This document shows positions 60,501 to 64,000 of a stretch of DNA of 64,000 bases, in pieces. The notes below the pieces were generated by a model, which made no database searches, was not told the origin of the DNA, and saw nothing but the letters and a program-made list of their open reading frames with translations. The DNA lies in contig NC_062218.1 of the NCBI RefSeq assembly GCF_902686445.1, forward strand, positions 132,975,241-133,039,240, read 5' to 3'. Each line of letters starts with the position of its first letter. The stretch's first letter is position 1. This DNA is from Sciurus carolinensis. Taxonomy: Eukaryota; Chordata; Mammalia; Rodentia; Sciuridae. Both the position numbers and the translations under genes were made by a program.

Positions 60501-60700
60501 GGGAAAACTGACTATTCACATTCAGACAAATAGACCCTCATCTTAATTCTTATATAAAACCCAACTCAAATTGGAAAAAGATTTAAAAGTAAGACTGATA
60601 GTATAAAAGTATTAGAAGGAAACAGAGAAATAGATTTTTGACATTTGTCTGGGTAAAAGTTGGAGAGAGTATGTCTCCAAAAACACAGGCAAGAGTGAAC
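60501..60700 (+). mobile_element. Old LINE-1 ORF2 fragment
   Basis: The words ccctcatcttaattctta, acccaactcaaattgg, agatttaaaagtaagac and gacatttgtctgggtaaaag follow L1 ORF2 order on the plus strand. Diverged. Confidence 0.55.
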
Positions 60701-61544
60701 CCCAGTGTAAACTATGGAGCCAGGGGTGATATTGTATCGTGTGTAGGTTCATCAATTGTAAAAAATGTAACACTGTTCATATGTGGGGACAGGAGATATA
60801 CAGCAAATCTCAGTGTATTCTGCTCAATAATGCTGGGAATTGCTTTAAAAATACAGCCTACTTTTTTAAAAAAATCAGAGAATACAATAAACTTCCAATG
60901 ATAAAAAAAGTGAAGAAGATATAAATGTTTTTTTCTTCAGGTAAACAGAAATTGAGAGATTTCATTTCTAGTAAACCTGACTTGCAAGAAATATTAAAAT
61001 AAACTCTTTTGAGAAAATAAAAATTATTTAGATAAGAAACCCAGATCTACATAAAGGAAGAAAATGCACTAGAGAAGGAATAAGTGCAAATGAGATGAAA
61101 GTTTTATCTTAATTGATCTAATGGATTTCATTTAGTTCAAAGTAATCATAGCAAGAATGTATCTAATTGTTATATCTTATAAATGATGAATGAAAAGGAT
61201 GATAAAAGGGGAATGTTGCTATAACTTACTTGAAATATACATGAAGTGGTACAGGCTATTTAAAATGGATTGCACTAGTTGCTAACATGTATTGTAAACT
61301 CTAAGGCAACCACTAAAATGGTATAAAAAGCAGTATTATTGATATGCTAAGAACAGAGAGAAAATTGAAATACAAAATGCTCAATTAAAACTACAAAATA
61401 CAGAGAAACTAGAAGACAAACTATGAACCAAAAGCAAGGAGAAGAAACAGAAAACATAATAAATATCGTAGATCTTAATTCAATTTTGTCAATGATAAAC
61501 TTAAACATTGACAGGGACATACATAAAAAACAGATTGGCATTAA
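60701..61544 (+). mobile_element. Old LINE-1/HAL1-like sequence
   Basis: The phrase 'tttctagtaaacctgacttgcaagaaatattaaa' at about 60966-61000 is typical of ancient L1/HAL1 ORF1 ends. The remainder is AT-rich and poorly defined. Confidence 0.45.
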
Positions 61545-61760
61545 ACAGAGGGGAGTGGAGGGAGGGGAGAGGGTATGAGAATAAGAAGAATAATAGAATG
61601 ATTCAGACATTATGACCCTATGTGCATATATGATTATACCACTGGTATAATTCCACATCATGTACAACCAGAAGAATGAGAAGTTATACTCCATTTACAT
61701 ATGATGTGTAATGCATTTTATTGTCATATATAACTAATTGGAACAAATAAAAACACACAT
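61545..61760 (+). mobile_element. LINE-1 3' tail fragment
   Basis: Purine-rich UTR (gaggggagtggagggagggg), then cattatgaccctatgtgcat, catcatgtacaaccagaag, ctccatttacatatgatg and aattggaacaaataaaaac. It sits within older repeat sequence. Confidence 0.75.
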
Positions 61761-63411
61761 TGGGTTACATAAGACCCAATTATACACTATCTACAATAAA
61801 CTCACTTAACTATGGACACCTATGATTTAAATTAAAGGGATAGATATGACTGATACTTTTGTCTAGAGGCTGCATAATGATTCAAATTAGAAGTACATTA
61901 AAGTTTATTATTCAGTAATTCCTATATTGATTGATATTTAGGTTATACTTATTTATATCTTTATAAATAAGATTTATATCTCAGTTTATCATTACAACAA
62001 AATTACTGAAATTAACACATCGGTCTGAAGAAAATCAATAGTAAGAAGTGATAGAGCAAGAAACTCTGAGAATCTGTATCATCATTAGAAACAGCAAAAA
62101 AAAAATGTGACAAAAACTGTGAGAAACTACTTTATTTGAACTCTGGAAGATAGTCAAAGATTTGTAGTATTGAAGCAAATGCTCAAAAAATTAAAATAGG
62201 GCAAGTGAAACAGGGTAAAGGAGCTTTCTAACATGTTCATTTACCCTTCCACAAATACACACCATCATCCCCAGCCAGACAGGGTCTTCCTAATGGCAAA
62301 CTGCATTCCTGTCATGTGTTCCTAGTTCTGTAGCTGGGCGCCACTTCATGCTTTGAATATAATCCTTGCAGCTCTATCACTGTGGACATTTTCTCCATCC
62401 TCTTCTCCTCCACCCCCTTCCTAACTATGGGGAATTAAGATGAACCTTCCTCACGTCCTAGACTGAGTTATCTGTCCTTGCATTCACTGACCACAGGAAT
62501 CCAGACAGGGGGCTGACACAGTGGGTCCAAGAAATGGTTATCTCTCAAGGCTACAAATGAAGTGTGACTCCTGACATGGCACAGTTGAAGTGTGGCCTTT
62601 TTATTCCCTTTTTTAAAATCCCACTGTTCCCTGACAGAAACACAACCTCTGAGGCAGGAGTTCACTGTGTGTCTCTTTTGCTATCAAAGCAACAAAAACT
62701 TCTTTTTCCTTTTTCTCAAATCTTTGGCCTTATTATTGGATGTTGGGACAGGGACAAGGAATGAGATTTTGATATGAGTTCCTTTATAAGCAGTTCAGAC
62801 TTTGTCCCCAGGGACTTGCCTTTAAAAAAAAAAAAAAAAAAAAATTCTATCTGTGGCCTCCCTGAAGGACTGACCTGACAAAGGGGTTTGCCCTTGTTTT
62901 GCACAAATTGAAATTATTTCAGATTAGAAAAAGGACTCCTTTGAGAATGTTATTTGAAAACTTGAATGCCACATGAATAAGACACTTCTCACTGGGGCAA
63001 ATAATAAGCAGATGGTACAAATATTGTCATACCATAAGCCTAGGAGGAAACATCGTGGAGAAAGAAACTTGGGAAAATATGAACTTTAAGAAGCACCCAT
63101 GCTTCAAGATAAATCTAGAAAGTAACATATATCATGAGAATGGGTGCTAAGAAAAGACCTCAAAAAACTTAAGTTTTCATCACTAGTTGATCTATGGGGC
63201 TAGTACAATCAGCAGGTCAATGCTAAGGCAGAGTAGTAAATAGCCTGAGTAAATTTTGAACTAATGCCACATAACAGTCAATCTGCAAATTCTGAGAGAG
63301 GCTTGTTTTTTTATTTTGTTTAGGTCTAGGCATTTAAGGAAATTGAAGTCAAATCAGTAGATGACAAACAAAGTAATAATAGAGATTTCAGAGGCTATAC
63401 ATACCATATAG
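61761..63411. other. Intergenic sequence without recognised genes
   Basis: The first 200 bases may continue the old L1. An A-run lies at 62823-62843. No coding frame or clear repeat was recognised in the rest. Confidence 0.4.
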
Positions 63412-63830
63412 TTTAGTCAGCTTCTTCACTGCAGTGACCAAAATAAACTAGAACACTTTTAGGATAAAAAGTCTATTTGGGGTCTCATAGTTTCAGAGGT
63501 CTCAGTCCATAGACAGCCAACTCCTTCCTTGATGCTCAAGGTAAGGCAGAACATCACAGCAGAAGAGTGTGATGGAGGGAAGCAGCTTAAGACATTATAC
63601 CAGGAAACAGAGAGAGACTCCACTGACCAGATAGAATATATAAACCCCAAAGGTATGCCCCCAATGACCCACCTCTTCCAGTCACACCCTACCTGCCTTC
63701 AGTTGCCTGCCCCTATTAGGGGATTAATCTACTGATTGAGTTAAGGCTCTCATAACCTAATCATTTCACCTTTAAGCCTTCTTGCATTAGTTCACACAGC
63801 AGCTTTTGAAGGGCACCTCACAGCACCATT
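63412..63830 (-). mobile_element. MaLR solo LTR
   Basis: Same landmarks in the same order as the LTRs of the 27669-30087 element: tttagtcagcttcttcac, tttcagaggtctcagtcc, gtaaggcagaacatcac, ccccaaaggtatgccccc and ttaatctactgattgag. Its 5' terminus (right edge) is blurred. Confidence 0.75.
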
Positions 63831-63849
63831 GAATGTATATTTTATGAAA

Positions 63850-63975
63850 AGAGTTTTAAAGGCTACTAAATAACCATATACAAAAAAATCAACTCAAAGT
63901 GTATTACAGATTTTGATGAAAATCCTTAAGCTAACTGTTAGAAGAAAACAGACGAAAAACCCAGGAAAAATTTTT
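63850..63975 (+). mobile_element. Old LINE-1 ORF2 fragment at the window end
   Basis: The words accatatacaaaaaaatcaa and ctcaaagtgtattacagattt match a plus-strand L1 ORF2 region. The window ends in a GTTTT repeat (63975-64000). Confidence 0.5.
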
Positions 63976-64000
63976 GTTGTTTTGTTTTGTTTTGTTTATA

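Overview
This window reads as nuclear DNA of a mammal, most likely a squirrel-family rodent (Sciuridae). The support is the repeat content: L1 elements with a purine-rich 3' UTR and a tail of the 'catgtacaac...ccatttgt' type, tRNA-derived ID-type SINEs, one B1+ID dimeric SINE, MaLR-type LTRs, hAT and Tigger-like DNA fossils, and no bacterial-style gene packing. The species assignment is inference from repeat families recognised by eye; no database search was run.

The only convincing host gene is one intact, single-coding-exon olfactory receptor (25106-26041, + strand, 311 codons, family-2-like class II). It has a good splice acceptor ten bases before its ATG. The rest is intergenic sequence built from transposable elements of many ages.

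Layout. 160-5455: an L1 with an open ORF1 and a heavily broken ORF2. 5456-7770: stacked L1 tails, one with an inverted 5' part (twin priming). 8236-14855: a full-length, young-looking L1 with a promoter of about eight ~67-bp tandem units, near-intact ORF1 and ORF2 (one single-base frameshift each), five telomere-like hexamers in the 3' UTR and exact 13-bp target-site duplications. 14869-25095: mostly unique AT-rich DNA with L1 tails, ID SINEs, a MER20-like hAT fossil and L2/MIR scraps. 25096-26041: olfactory receptor. 27669-30087: a MaLR provirus with two LTRs on the minus strand. 30690-43035: old L1 fragments on both strands, a tiny 98-bp L1 insertion with a perfect 17-bp duplication, an ID SINE inside an L1 tail, and hAT fossils. 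43893-45925: a 5'-truncated L1. 48770-52070: antisense old L1 with a solo LTR, then a Tigger-like fossil split by an LTR that itself seems to hold another LTR. 52300-56695: decayed minus-strand LTR-retroelement sequence. 56870-60500: a long antisense L1 that hosts a dimeric SINE, two related LTRs in opposite orientations and another L1 tail. 60500-64000: old L1, a young L1 tail and a MaLR LTR.

No new multi-gene system is visible. The most notable points are the L1 at 8236-14855 (tandem-unit promoter, telomere-like 3' UTR insertion, duplicated coiled-coil segment) and a small LTR family with several copies here, three of which show 5-bp target duplications.
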